Positions 1 through 9,277 of a stretch of 64,000 nt of DNA are shown here, one piece after another. The position numbers and the translations under genes are program-made. The stretch covers positions 833,973-897,972 of the forward strand of contig NZ_PVTV01000011.1 in the NCBI RefSeq assembly GCF_003003055.1. Direction: 5' to 3'. The stretch is from Jezberella montanilacus (GTDB lineage Bacteria > Pseudomonadota > Gammaproteobacteria > Burkholderiales > Burkholderiaceae_B). The stretch's first letter is position 1. Each line of letters begins with the position of its first letter. Below the pieces are notes generated by a model that saw only the letters and a list, made by a program, of their open reading frames with translations, did no database searches and was not told where the DNA came from.

Positions 1-237
1 GACAGCACAACCGAACAGTGCAATCTTCTTTTTAGGCAAAACATCAACCGCGTGACCGGCAAATAAAGCGCAACAAAAATAGGGGATGACTTCAGCGAGG
101 CCTATCAGACCGAGCGCCATGACATCCTGAGTCAGCTCAAAGATGTGCCAGCCAACCGCCACGGTGAATATCTGGTAGCTGACCGTAATAGCGACCCGAT
201 AAATCATCAGGATGGTGAATGCCCTGGAAATCAGCAA
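1..237 (-). CDS. MFS transporter, N-terminal part (runs off window)
   Basis: The reverse strand encodes 79 residues that continue past the window edge. A first membrane segment (ILMIYRVAITVSYQIFTVAV) is followed by a second (MALGLIGLAEVIPYFCCALF) and then a basic loop (AGHAVDVLPKKK). This is the layout of the motif-A loop between helices 2 and 3 of Major Facilitator Superfamily exporters of the EntS/drug-efflux type. An in-frame stop lies at 247-249 and no ATG lies between it and the hydrophobic region. The likely start is therefore TTG at 237, five bases after a GAGAGG ribosome binding site at 243-248. The substrate cannot be told from this fragment. It is divergent from the aminotransferase operon that starts at 388. 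Confidence 0.72.
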   Translation of the reverse strand, partial: MLISRAFTILMIYRVAITVSYQIFTVAVGWHIFELTQDVMALGLIGLAEVIPYFCCALFAGHAVDVLPKKKIALFGCAV

Positions 238-387
238 AAGAGCCTCTCAACGCTTCGATAAGTTACAGACTCTAACGATAGCAGAAGTACTAAGCCAAGC
301 AGACGATTATTGATATTGGTTGGGGCAAAAGGCGCAGTCTGGTACATTGGCTTTCAATCAGAACAACATCACATCGGGAGATACCCT

Positions 388-1596
388 TTGATCAAATTAG
401 ACCAGCATCCCGCAGGCCGGCATTTTTTGCAGATTCCAGGCCCTAGTCCCTCACCGGATCGCGTTTTACGTGCGATGAGCTACCCCACGATCGATCATCG
501 CGGTCCCGAGTTCGCGAAGCTGGGATTCAAGGTGCTTAGCGATATCAAAAAAATCTTCAAAACTGAGCAACCCGTCATCATCTATCCTGCGTCAGGCACC
601 GGTGCTTGGGAAGCCGCCTTGGTCAACACGCTCAGCGCTGGGGACCATGTGATCATGTTCGAAACCGGCCACTTTGCGACGCTTTGGAAAAAACTCGCAG
701 ACAATCTCGGCCTGAAATCAGAGTTCCTTGCCATGCCAGACGGGCAAGGTTGGCGCAACGGCGTGCAACCTGGCATGATTGAAGCGCGCTTGCGAGAAGA
801 TACTGAGCACAAAATCAAAGCCGTTTGTGTGGTGCACAACGAGACCTCGACTGGGGTGACCTCGGATATCCTTGCCGTTCGCAAAGCGATTGATGCTGCC
901 AAACACCCCGCTTTATTGATGGTGGACACCATATCAGGGCTTGCCTGCGCTGACTACCGTCACGATGAGTGGGGCGTGGATGTATCCATCTCAGGCTCTC
1001 AGAAGGGCTTGATGTTGCCTCCCGGTATCAGTTTCAACGCGGTGTCGCCTAAAGCAGTAGCGGCGAGTGAGCATGCCAGACTTCCAAAAAGTTACTGGGG
1101 TTGGAAGGAAATCATTGACGTCAATAAAACTGGTTACTGGCCAAGCACCCCTAATACAAACCTTCTTTATGCGTTGGCCGAATGCCTCGACATGTTGCTA
1201 GAAGAAGGGATGGATAAGGTCTTCGCCAGACATAATCGTTTAGCAGAAGCCTGTCGCAGAGCCGTTCGCGCATGGGGTCTTGAAATTCAATGTGCGGATA
1301 CTGCGGTCTATAGCCCAGTGCTCACTGGCATCGTGATGCCTGAGGGGATTGATGCAGACGTCGTCAGAAAAATCATCTATGAACGTTTTGATTTGTCGTT
1401 GGGCACTGGCTTAGGTAAAGTAAAAGGAAAGATGTTCCGGATTGGGCATCTCGGAGATTGCAATGACCTCACGTTGATGGCGACGCTTGCTGGATGCGAA
1501 ATGGGCATGCAATTGGCCGGGATAAAACTAGCAGGCAGCGGCTTGCCTGCAGCCATGAATTATCTTTGCGAATATCCTGGCGGTTTGTTAGCTTAA
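388..1596 (+). CDS. Class V aminotransferase, serine/alanine-glyoxylate aminotransferase-like
   Basis: This 402-residue PLP enzyme resembles serine-glyoxylate or alanine-glyoxylate aminotransferases: early LQIPGPSPSPDRVL, then YPASGTGAWEAAL, and the PLP-binding lysine K206 in SGSQKGLMLPPG. The family transfers an amino group to glyoxylate in the cytosol; the donor here is not known. I prefer TTG at 388, because GGGAG at 376-380 precedes it at good spacing. The frame stays open upstream to 310, but those residues are not family-like. It opens an operon with a hydratase (18-base gap) and a YdiJ-like dehydrogenase, which suggests catabolism of an amino or hydroxy acid. A second class V aminotransferase lies at 12904-14085. 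Confidence 0.86.
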   Translation: MIKLDQHPAGRHFLQIPGPSPSPDRVLRAMSYPTIDHRGPEFAKLGFKVLSDIKKIFKTEQPVIIYPASGTGAWEAALVNTLSAGDHVIMFETGHFATLWKKLADNLGLKSEFLAMPDGQGWRNGVQPGMIEARLREDTEHKIKAVCVVHNETSTGVTSDILAVRKAIDAAKHPALLMVDTISGLACADYRHDEWGVDVSISGSQKGLMLPPGISFNAVSPKAVAASEHARLPKSYWGWKEIIDVNKTGYWPSTPNTNLLYALAECLDMLLEEGMDKVFARHNRLAEACRRAVRAWGLEIQCADTAVYSPVLTGIVMPEGIDADVVRKIIYERFDLSLGTGLGKVKGKMFRIGHLGDCNDLTLMATLAGCEMGMQLAGIKLAGSGLPAAMNYLCEYPGGLLA

Positions 1597-1614
1597 AAAT
1601 ATAAGAGGAACAAC

Positions 1615-2373
1615 ATGCACACCAATCTGCACACATTAAGCGCACGTCTTCACTACGCCCGCGAACATCACATGAGACTGGATTCGATTCCGGCAGAAAT
1701 GGTGCCCACCCATCCTGAGGCTGCATTTGAAGTGCAGCATGAGACGATGCGATTAATGCATGCGCAGATCGGCGGCTGGAAGGCTGGTGGCAAAACACCC
1801 ACGGCGCCCATCACCGGCGCGCCCCTGCCCCTGAGTGGTATTTATAAAACCGGTGCAGAACTTTCTCGAAAAGGTTTTACCCCGCTCGCGCTTGAACTTG
1901 AAATCGCCTTTCGATTCAATCGCAGCTTCGATCCCTCTTCCACACCTTACGACGATGCAACCGTTTTACAAAGTATCGGCACGATGTGCCCGACTATTGA
2001 AATCGTTTCGAGTCGCCTGGCTAAATGGCCAAATGAAGACCCCATGAGTCAATTGGCTGACCTGCAAAGCCATGGCGCGCTAATCGTTGGTGAGTCGATT
2101 CCCTATCAAGCAGACTACAACTTTATCGCGCCTGCTTTAAGCTTTGAATTCAACGGTGAAAGCGTCCTTAAAGCGCCGGTTGTCAATCCCTCGGGAGATC
2201 CCCGTCGTACGCTGCCCTGGGTGGTTAATCATTGCACAAGTCGTGGCCTGACTTTGACGCCAGACACCATCATCACCACTGGATCTTATACCGGCGTCTA
2301 TCTTGTCGAGCATCTTGGTTTAGCGATCGGGAAAATCCCCGGTTTTGCTCCCGTTACTGTAAAACTACTTTAA
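1615..2373 (+). CDS. 2-keto-4-pentenoate hydratase-family protein (FAA hydrolase fold)
   Basis: The 252-residue protein matches the MhpD/DmpE hydratase-decarboxylase family in length and features: LALELEIAF (metal-binding acidic pair), an IGTMCPTIEIVSSR stretch, and a C-terminal TGSYTGVYLVEHLG block. Members add water to 2-hydroxypenta-2,4-dienoate or decarboxylate oxalocrotonate, using a divalent metal. The genes beside it are not a classical aromatic meta-cleavage set, so its substrate may be another 2-keto or enol acid. A GAGG-type ribosome binding site precedes the ATG. It is cotranscribed with the upstream aminotransferase and the downstream dehydrogenase, with gaps of 18 and 16 bases. 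Confidence 0.82.
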   Translation: MHTNLHTLSARLHYAREHHMRLDSIPAEMVPTHPEAAFEVQHETMRLMHAQIGGWKAGGKTPTAPITGAPLPLSGIYKTGAELSRKGFTPLALELEIAFRFNRSFDPSSTPYDDATVLQSIGTMCPTIEIVSSRLAKWPNEDPMSQLADLQSHGALIVGESIPYQADYNFIAPALSFEFNGESVLKAPVVNPSGDPRRTLPWVVNHCTSRGLTLTPDTIITTGSYTGVYLVEHLGLAIGKIPGFAPVTVKLL

Positions 2374-2389
2374 TACCTGACTTCGAAGC

Positions 2390-5300
2390 ATGCCTCACGC
2401 CACCTTGCCCCTGATTGCTAAGCCGTTAACGTTCAGTCCGAAATCAAGCGGGACTCAGTCCGATACCCCGCTGGCCAAACGCTTGCGGGAAGCAGTCCGG
2501 GGTGAGGTGAAATTTGACCTCGCCAGCCGCGGCCGATACTCAACCGATGCGTCCATCTATCAAATACAGCCTATCGGGGTGGTGATCCCCAGAGATCAGG
2601 ATGATTTACGCGCTGTGCTCGATATCGCGCGGGTCGAAAAAACCCCTTTACTCGCGCGCGGTGCGGGCACGAGCCAGTGCGGTCAAACAGTGGGACAAGC
2701 CTTGGTGATCGACACCAGCAAGTACCTCAATCAGATCGTTGACTTTGACGCCGCTGCGAAAACTGTCACAGTCGAACCAGGTGTTGTGCTTGATCACTTG
2801 AATGCGTGGTTAAAACCTCATGGTTTGTGGTTTCCCGTTGATGTATCAACCGCTGCGCAATGCACGATAGGCGGGATGACGGGCAACAATTCCTGCGGCT
2901 CGCGCTCGATCGAATATGGCAACATGGTTCACAACGTCTTGGGTATTGACGCGATTTTGGCTGATGGCAATGAGGCCTACTTTGGTTCGTTGAAGCACGA
3001 CATCACCGATCCACGTTTGATGAGTTTGCTCAAAAGCATACAGTCGATCGCTGAGCGTGAAGCGCAAGAGATCCGCGAGCGGATGCCAAAAGTTTTGCGA
3101 CGTGTCGCAGGCTACAACATCGATCTGTTCGATTGTCAGAACCCACTGAACTACACAGACGATGGCTACGCCAACCTCTCGCACTTATTGGTTGGCTCTG
3201 AGGGCACCTTGGCGTTCAGCCGGCAGATCAAGTTAAAGCTTGCCCCGCTGCCCAAACATAAAGCGCTTGGCGTCGTGAATTTTCCGACCTTTTATCAAGC
3301 CATGGCAATGACGCAACACATCGTCAAGCTAAAGCCCTGTGCAGTTGAACTCGTCGATCGCACCATGATCGATCTCGCGCGTAGCAATCCCGCTTTCAGG
3401 CCGGTGATTGACAAGGCCTTAACAGGCGCACCTGAGGCCATCCTGCTTGTCGAATTCGCTGGCGAGAGCAAGGATGAGCAGATTGCTTTGCTGGACAAAC
3501 TGATCGAGTTGATGGGTGATCTGGGATTGCCAGACTCTGTCGTAGCCATCCCCGAAGCTGCCGCCCAAAAAGCGCTCTGGGACGTCAGAAAAGCGGGACT
3601 CAACATCATGATGAGTATGAAGGGTGATGGCAAGCCTGTCTCTTTCATCGAAGATTGCGCGGTGCCGCTTGAGCATCTTGCGGATTACACCAGCCGCTTG
3701 ACTGAAGTGTTTCATCGTAACGGTACTGAGGGGACGTGGTATGCCCATGCGAGCGTGGGCACGCTGCATGTGCGGCCCATCCTCGATATGCGACGGGATG
3801 GAGCAATAAAAATGCGGGCGATTGCAGAAGAAGCCTCCGCACTCGTCAGAGAATACAAAGGCGCTTATTCAGGCGAGCACGGTGACGGCTTATGCCGCGG
3901 TGAATGGGTGTCGTGGCAATATGGTCCAAAGATCAATCAAGCCTTTACTGACATCAAAGCGCTCTTCGATCCCAACAATCGCTTCAATCCAGATAAGATC
4001 GTTCGTCCACCCAAAATGGACGATGCAAGCAACTTCAGATTTCCGCCTGGCTATCAAGAATTAGCACTAAAACCCAAACTCGACTGGTCTCACTGGGATG
4101 TCAAACGCAATGCCTTGACAGGGCTTGAAACAGCGCCTGGCACAGGAGGCGATCTCAGCCACGGTTTGGCCAAAGCCATTGAGATGTGCAATAACAATGG
4201 TCATTGCAGGAAATTTGATGCTGGCACCATGTGCCCAAGCTATCGAATCACCCATGACGAACAACACGTCACGCGCGGCCGCGCGAACACCTTGAGGTTA
4301 GCCTTATCAGGGCAACTGGGTAGCGAAGGGCTTGCTGATCCAATCGTCAAAGATACCCTTGATTTATGCGTCTCATGCAAGGGCTGTAAACGCGACTGCC
4401 CCACAGGGGTCGACATGGCCAAGATGAAAATCGAGGCCCGCGCTGCCTGGGCAGATAAACACGGCATTAGTCTGCGAGACAGAATGGTCGCCTATTTGCC
4501 CCATTACGCAAATTTGGCATCGCGCTTCTCGGGGCTACTTAACTTCGCCGAGAAATTACCAGTTGTTTCTCCTCTGATTAAACGCTGGTTGGGTTTGTCC
4601 ACTGAGCGCTCGCTACCTGTGTTCAAACCGTCATTTCTTTCTTCTGTCATTCAGCCCTCAACGCCTTCCGTTGGTCAGCGCGAAGTGGTTCTTTTCGTTG
4701 ATACCTTCAACAATCATTTTGAGCCTGAAAACGCCCAAGCCGCGCTGCGCGTGTTGCAAGCGGCTGGCTATCATGTCCACCTGCCCATGCCCCAAGACGA
4801 AAGACCTATCTGTTGCGGTAGAACCTTTTTAGCCGCTGGCTTAGTGGATGACGCAAAAAAAGAAGCTCGCCGCCTGCTCGACACCTTCAAGCCTTTTGTG
4901 GATAGAGGTATTGCGATCGTCGGTCTGGAGCCCTCTTGCTTGTTATCACTACGCGACGAGTTTTTGCAATATGGCTATGGCGATGAAGCGAATAATTTAG
5001 CAAACATGGCGTTCTTGTTTGAAGAGTTTCTTGTGCGAGAAGACAAGGCAGGTCACCTCAACTTGAAGTTCAAGCCGATCGCAGCCCACAGCCAAGGTCT
5101 TCTGCACGGTCATTGCCATCAGAAAGCTTTCGATGCGCTAACACCGGTACAAAAAGTCCTTACGTGGATACCCGAATTAACCGTCGACACGATTGAATCA
5201 TCGTGCTGCGGGATGGCGGGTAGTTTTGGGTATGAGGCTGAACACTACCAAGCGTCGAGAGCGATGGCCGAACTGTCTTTACTGCCTGCAGTGCGTAAAC

Positions 5301-5416
5301 GAAGCGCCAACGCGCTGGTCATCGCGGATGGCACCAGTTGCCGTCATCAAATCCATGATGGTGCAAGTGTGGACGCCTTGCACGTCGCTCGGGTCCTTGA
5401 AATGGCACTTGAGTAG
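2390..5416 (+). CDS. YdiJ-like FAD-binding and 4Fe-4S D-2-hydroxyacid dehydrogenase
   Basis: This 1008-residue fusion has the length and order of E. coli YdiJ. An N-terminal FAD-binding PCMH domain (RGAGTSQCGQTVG near residue 90; ATIGG-like TIGGMTGNNSCGSRS) is followed by the FAD-oxidase C domain with SGEHGDGLCRGEW. Next come two ferredoxin-type cysteine clusters (CNNNGHC..MCP near 600; C660-C663-C666-C670 in CVSCKGCKRDCP) and two CCG domains ending in SSCCGMAGSFGYE. Such enzymes oxidise D-lactate or D-2-hydroxyglutarate and pass electrons to the respiratory chain. The substrate is inferred only. As last gene of the aminotransferase-hydratase operon it could oxidise a hydroxy acid made in that pathway. 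Confidence 0.88.
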   Translation: MPHATLPLIAKPLTFSPKSSGTQSDTPLAKRLREAVRGEVKFDLASRGRYSTDASIYQIQPIGVVIPRDQDDLRAVLDIARVEKTPLLARGAGTSQCGQTVGQALVIDTSKYLNQIVDFDAAAKTVTVEPGVVLDHLNAWLKPHGLWFPVDVSTAAQCTIGGMTGNNSCGSRSIEYGNMVHNVLGIDAILADGNEAYFGSLKHDITDPRLMSLLKSIQSIAEREAQEIRERMPKVLRRVAGYNIDLFDCQNPLNYTDDGYANLSHLLVGSEGTLAFSRQIKLKLAPLPKHKALGVVNFPTFYQAMAMTQHIVKLKPCAVELVDRTMIDLARSNPAFRPVIDKALTGAPEAILLVEFAGESKDEQIALLDKLIELMGDLGLPDSVVAIPEAAAQKALWDVRKAGLNIMMSMKGDGKPVSFIEDCAVPLEHLADYTSRLTEVFHRNGTEGTWYAHASVGTLHVRPILDMRRDGAIKMRAIAEEASALVREYKGAYSGEHGDGLCRGEWVSWQYGPKINQAFTDIKALFDPNNRFNPDKIVRPPKMDDASNFRFPPGYQELALKPKLDWSHWDVKRNALTGLETAPGTGGDLSHGLAKAIEMCNNNGHCRKFDAGTMCPSYRITHDEQHVTRGRANTLRLALSGQLGSEGLADPIVKDTLDLCVSCKGCKRDCPTGVDMAKMKIEARAAWADKHGISLRDRMVAYLPHYANLASRFSGLLNFAEKLPVVSPLIKRWLGLSTERSLPVFKPSFLSSVIQPSTPSVGQREVVLFVDTFNNHFEPENAQAALRVLQAAGYHVHLPMPQDERPICCGRTFLAAGLVDDAKKEARRLLDTFKPFVDRGIAIVGLEPSCLLSLRDEFLQYGYGDEANNLANMAFLFEEFLVREDKAGHLNLKFKPIAAHSQGLLHGHCHQKAFDALTPVQKVLTWIPELTVDTIESSCCGMAGSFGYEAEHYQASRAMAELSLLPAVRKRSANALVIADGTSCRHQIHDGASVDALHVARVLEMALE

Positions 5417-5477
5417 ATAACTGTGATCCGCGTTTTATGCTCCAGCGGACGCTGGTCCACTGCATAGTTCGCGATCG

Positions 5478-6383
5478 TCACTCAGCGCAGAACTTCACCA
5501 TCTCAAGCCCCACACGCTCCCCCGCTTCACGCTGGGGGAAATGCCCTACCCCGTCAATCAAGACCCGCTGATATCCTTGTTTGAAGAATTTCTCCTTACC
5601 TAGAGACCCGTCAGGGTGATTGCAATAATCAGCAGCGCCGTGAATGGCCAGCATCGGTACGTCCAGCACCGGTGCGGGATTTAACTTGGCATCAAACCCA
5701 GCGTAATCTGGATAAGCGGAGGCATGCCCCCAGCGTTGTCTATATGAATGTAAGACAATATCAGCCCAATCCGGATTATCAAACGCCTTCACTGTTTCAT
5801 CAAACTCTTCTTCAGTAAACCAGCCAGGTGGAGACCAGGTATCCCACATTTGTCGAGTGAAGTTTTTCCTATCCTCTCTGACGGCTCGTTCGCCACGCGG
5901 GGTAGCCATAAACCAGTGATACCAATAATTACGAATTTGCAGATACGACAAGGATTGATCCGCTGAGTTCGTGCCATAGCCCACCGACATCATCACCAAA
6001 TGCGACGCCACACCAGGTCGCAAGCCACAGGCGTTCGCGACCGAGCGTGCACCCCAATCATGCCCTGCCAGCACAGGTTTGATCAAGCCCAAGGCATCGA
6101 TCAATCCTAACAAATCGATACCCAGAACAGAGAGCTGTCCACTGCGCGGCGTCTCAGCCGATAAAAACCGTGTGCCGCCAAAGCCTCGCAGTGATGGCGC
6201 TAAAACTCTATAGCCCGCAGCGATCAAACTCGGGACAACGGTATCCCAGCAACGCACTGAGTCTGGCCAGCCATGAACAAGCACAACGGTTCTGTTACCG
6301 CTTGGGTTCCATTCACGATATTCGACGCTTAATAAATCAGTATTCACGAACTTGGTTTCAAATAAGGTCGTCACTTCGTTCAT
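5478..6383 (-). CDS. Alpha/beta hydrolase, epoxide hydrolase/haloalkane dehalogenase-like
   Basis: The 301-residue protein shows the oxyanion segment HGWPD (residues 37-41), the nucleophile elbow GHDWGARS with aspartate D109 as nucleophile, and catalytic histidine H281 in DGVGHFPQREAGE. An aspartate rather than serine nucleophile points to epoxide hydrolases or (fluoro/halo)alkane dehalogenases, not esterases. There is no signal peptide, so it is cytosolic. Its ATG overlaps the stop of the preceding MmgE/PrpD gene by four bases (ATGA), so the two are probably translationally coupled. The exact substrate is unknown. Confidence 0.84.
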   Translation of the reverse strand: MNEVTTLFETKFVNTDLLSVEYREWNPSGNRTVVLVHGWPDSVRCWDTVVPSLIAAGYRVLAPSLRGFGGTRFLSAETPRSGQLSVLGIDLLGLIDALGLIKPVLAGHDWGARSVANACGLRPGVASHLVMMSVGYGTNSADQSLSYLQIRNYWYHWFMATPRGERAVREDRKNFTRQMWDTWSPPGWFTEEEFDETVKAFDNPDWADIVLHSYRQRWGHASAYPDYAGFDAKLNPAPVLDVPMLAIHGAADYCNHPDGSLGKEKFFKQGYQRVLIDGVGHFPQREAGERVGLEMVKFCAE

Positions 6384-7849
6384 CTTGATGCTCCTGTCCT
6401 CAGCATGGATCCCAAACTGCGAAGGTCTGAGACCTGTTCGATTGAAAAAATCGTATCTATCAACTGGTGAGTTTTCTGTTTACCTAATACGTGCTGCATC
6501 AGATCTGCACACTTGTCGATGACTTCGGCTTTTGTCATGGGATTGCGAGGTGTTCCGCGCACAGCATCGACCCGTTCTACCCACCTTTGTCCATCAGACA
6601 ACTCAACCTCAACAATAGCAACTCGTACCGGTAAGAACGACGTCAGTGCATCGTCCTTGATTAAGTTAATTTTCCGCCGCGCTTCCAATATTTTGGGGTC
6701 TTTCATCCGCGCGACATCATGGGCCGCTTTGAACGAGACGGTCTTATCAAGCAACATCACCGCTGCCAGGTACTGCAAACAGATATCGGGAATCTCTCGA
6801 TTATCAACGACAGCCGCGGCGTCCGGGCCTAAACGAACCACCACAGATTTAACTTGATCAGCCGAAAAGGCCTGTTTGCTCATAATATTTTGCATGGCGT
6901 CGAGTGGGCCTTGTACGGGTGAGCCCACTGTCCACTTCTTGATATCAGTCTGCGTGATCTCGAAGCGTTGTCCTAATTGCTCAACAAGCTTAGTTTTATC
7001 TGCAGCAGGTGCATAAGCATCAAAGAAATTATCAACGCCACTGAACACGTCGTCGACACCGGTCCAACCGTTTTGAACCAGAAGTGCTGAGCGAACCCCA
7101 TTGCTGGCGGGCATACCCGCGAAGGTGAAGGCTTTTTCGATGTGATCGGTGTCGCGACGCCAGACCGCGATCCCAGACGATTGCTGACAGGTGTAATCCA
7201 GTACCCAGCGCATCTGCTGTGCAGATAACTGAGCCGTTGAGGCAGCAGCTGCCGCAGCACCAAATACGCCACCGATTGCATGAGAACTCTTATGGCTTTC
7301 GTAACTAAACTTGGGACCACCCATCGCCATCACAACTCGTGTGCCAATGTCGTAGCCCAGCGTCACTGCTCGCAAAAATTGAGTGCCATCAATCGCGAAC
7401 TCCTGGCCTGCAGCAAGCGCAGCAGGCACGACTGCGCAACCTGGGTGTGTACGCGAGCGATTGTGTGAATCGTCGGTTTCATCAGAATGTGCCATGACCC
7501 CATTGACGAGGGCCGCTTCTATTGCGCTTGCTTGCATAGACGAGCCGATCACCGTCCTTAAGCCGAGCGACCCCTGACCGGCTCTGGTTTTGACATAGCT
7601 CAGCGCGGCGACACCAGGTGCCAACTGAGACCCCGAAACCATGGCCGCGAGCGTATCAATAATATGAAATTTGGCCTGTTCAATCACCTCGCGAGGCAAT
7701 AATTGTGATGAGGCTTCAGTCATGTACTGACTCAGGGACTTCATCTCTGGACTGATCACTGCCGAATGCCCAGCGGACAACGAAGGGCCACCGCGCGATG
7801 CTGCCCCTGCTAGGGCGACTGCTTGAATAAATTGTCTCCGACTTGGCAT
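6380..7849 (-). CDS. MmgE/PrpD-family protein with Tat-like signal peptide
   Basis: The 489-residue product is an MmgE/PrpD-family protein (2-methylcitrate dehydratase / cis-aconitate decarboxylase fold): LIDTLAAMVSGS-like start of domain, HSDETDDSHNRSRTHPGCAVVPAALA, then the C-terminal alpha/beta lid. I place the start at ATG 7849, which has GGAGG six bases upstream; the frame extends to 8020 without family similarity. The start chosen gives an N-terminus MPSRRQFIQAVALAGAASRG, a twin-arginine-type signal. Export would be unusual for this normally cytosolic family. It is followed by an overlapping alpha/beta hydrolase gene. Compare the second family member at 36231-37607, which has no signal peptide. 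Confidence 0.85.
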   Translation of the reverse strand: MPSRRQFIQAVALAGAASRGGPSLSAGHSAVISPEMKSLSQYMTEASSQLLPREVIEQAKFHIIDTLAAMVSGSQLAPGVAALSYVKTRAGQGSLGLRTVIGSSMQASAIEAALVNGVMAHSDETDDSHNRSRTHPGCAVVPAALAAGQEFAIDGTQFLRAVTLGYDIGTRVVMAMGGPKFSYESHKSSHAIGGVFGAAAAAASTAQLSAQQMRWVLDYTCQQSSGIAVWRRDTDHIEKAFTFAGMPASNGVRSALLVQNGWTGVDDVFSGVDNFFDAYAPAADKTKLVEQLGQRFEITQTDIKKWTVGSPVQGPLDAMQNIMSKQAFSADQVKSVVVRLGPDAAAVVDNREIPDICLQYLAAVMLLDKTVSFKAAHDVARMKDPKILEARRKINLIKDDALTSFLPVRVAIVEVELSDGQRWVERVDAVRGTPRNPMTKAEVIDKCADLMQHVLGKQKTHQLIDTIFSIEQVSDLRSLGSMLRTGASR

Positions 7850-7934
7850 TTGAATCCTCCACCCATCATATTGTTTCGGGTATGCTAACGCAGAGACAAC
7901 CCTAATCGCCAGTTCCATTAAAACAGAGGCCAGC

Positions 7935-8594
7935 ATGAGCCAAACCGTCAAAATTGATTTTGTTTCAGATGTTGCCTGCCCTTGGTGTGCCGTTGGCTTG
8001 GCAAGTCTCGAAAAGGCCATCGCAAATATTGGCAGCGATGTGAAGGTTGATCTTCATTTTCATCCGTTTGAGCTAAATCCCCATATGCCAGTCGGTGGTC
8101 AGGATGTTGCTGAGCATCTACATGGCAAGTATGGCTATTCGCCTGAACAATTAGAAAAAAACCAAGTACGAATCTTCGCAAGTGGCGCGGCAGTTGGCTT
8201 TGCCTTTCATCCTAAAGGTAGAAAGCGGGTTTACAACACCTTCAATGCTCACCGACTCTTGCAATGGGCTGGAACCATCAGTGACGACGCTGATGCGCAG
8301 CATCGTTTGAAGAAAGAGTTATTGGCAACATACTTCACTCTCGCGGTGAGCCTTGATGAACACAAAAACTTGCTTGACGCGGTCGAACGAGCCAGGCTTG
8401 ACCCTGAGCGAGCAAAGCAGATTCTCGCAACAGATGAGTTTGCTGAGCAAGTAAGAACGGCCGAGAATTTTTATGCAACAGCGGGTATCAGCGCAGTACC
8501 TGCCGTGATCTTCAACGATAAATATCTCGTTGAAGGCGCTCAATCGGTTGAGCGCTTCGAAGGTGCGTTAAAGCATTATGCGAAGGGCGAGTAG
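7935..8594 (+). CDS. DsbA-family oxidoreductase, FrnE-like
   Basis: The 219-residue thioredoxin-fold protein has the active site C15-P-W-C18 next to the N-terminus and a cis-proline loop (GISAVPAVIFNDKY) near residue 185, with a helical insertion between. No signal peptide is present, so it resembles cytosolic FrnE / 2-hydroxychromene-2-carboxylate isomerase-type DsbA relatives rather than periplasmic DsbA. It probably catalyses thiol-disulfide exchange or isomerisation in the cytosol. ATG 7935 follows GAGG with five bases between. The gene is divergent from the MmgE/PrpD gene, with 85 bases separating them. Confidence 0.87.
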   Translation: MSQTVKIDFVSDVACPWCAVGLASLEKAIANIGSDVKVDLHFHPFELNPHMPVGGQDVAEHLHGKYGYSPEQLEKNQVRIFASGAAVGFAFHPKGRKRVYNTFNAHRLLQWAGTISDDADAQHRLKKELLATYFTLAVSLDEHKNLLDAVERARLDPERAKQILATDEFAEQVRTAENFYATAGISAVPAVIFNDKYLVEGAQSVERFEGALKHYAKGE

Positions 8595-8623
8595 CTGTAG
8601 GCGGGCCTGATTGATCCAAGCGT

Positions 8624-9277
8624 TTAGCTCTCAGCTAATACCTTTTGCCGCTCCCGCATTTCTTCAAGATTTGAAATGTTCATGTCCAGATCGGTCAGCA
8701 AGCCATCCTTCAATCCGTAAACACAGCCGTGCACGGTTAAAGATTGGTTGCGAGCCCAGGCATCTTGAACGCTGGTCGTCTGACAGACGTTAAAGACCTG
8801 CTCCATCACATTGAGTTCGCATAAACGATCGAATTTCTCCTGCTCGTTATTCAAACAATCCAGACTGTGCTGGTGCTTCTCATGCACATCCTTGATATGA
8901 CGGATCCAGTTATCTGCCAAACCAACCCGCAGGTTGCGCAGGGCTGCATTGACACCCGAACAACCATAATGCCCGACCACCATAATGTGCTTCACGTGCA
9001 ACTGGTCGATGGCGAACTGCAGGACTGACAAGACGTTGAAATCAGTGTGAACCACCATATTGGCAATATTGCGATGAACGAATACTTCACCTGGCGCCAA
9101 ACCAACAATCTGATTCGCAGGCACTCGAGAATCAGAGCACCCGATCCAGAGGTATTCTGGATTCTGTTGGTTCACCAACCGCTGAAAATACTCTGGATCA
9201 TTTTCTGTCACGGCACGTGCCCAGCGCTCATTCTGCTCGAACAGTTTCGCCAGAGGAGCAGATTGAGTCCTTGTCAT
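8624..9277 (-). CDS. can: Beta-class carbonic anhydrase
   Basis: The 217-residue enzyme matches E. coli Can in length and residues. Zinc ligands are C47, H103 and C106 (CSDSRVPAN and GHYGCSGV), with the D49-R51 dyad. It converts CO2 to bicarbonate in the cytosol, which supplies carboxylation reactions at ambient CO2. Its ATG overlaps the stop of argE by four bases (ATGA), so both are probably made from one transcript. This can-argE pairing is plausible because arginine synthesis uses bicarbonate through carbamoyl phosphate, though that link is inference. Confidence 0.93.
   Translation of the reverse strand: MTRTQSAPLAKLFEQNERWARAVTENDPEYFQRLVNQQNPEYLWIGCSDSRVPANQIVGLAPGEVFVHRNIANMVVHTDFNVLSVLQFAIDQLHVKHIMVVGHYGCSGVNAALRNLRVGLADNWIRHIKDVHEKHQHSLDCLNNEQEKFDRLCELNVMEQVFNVCQTTSVQDAWARNQSLTVHGCVYGLKDGLLTDLDMNISNLEEMRERQKVLAES

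Noticed and set aside
5441..5460. Short inverted repeat between the YdiJ-like and hydrolase genes
   Set aside because: Only five to six paired bases with a very small loop and no T-run; too weak to call a terminator.
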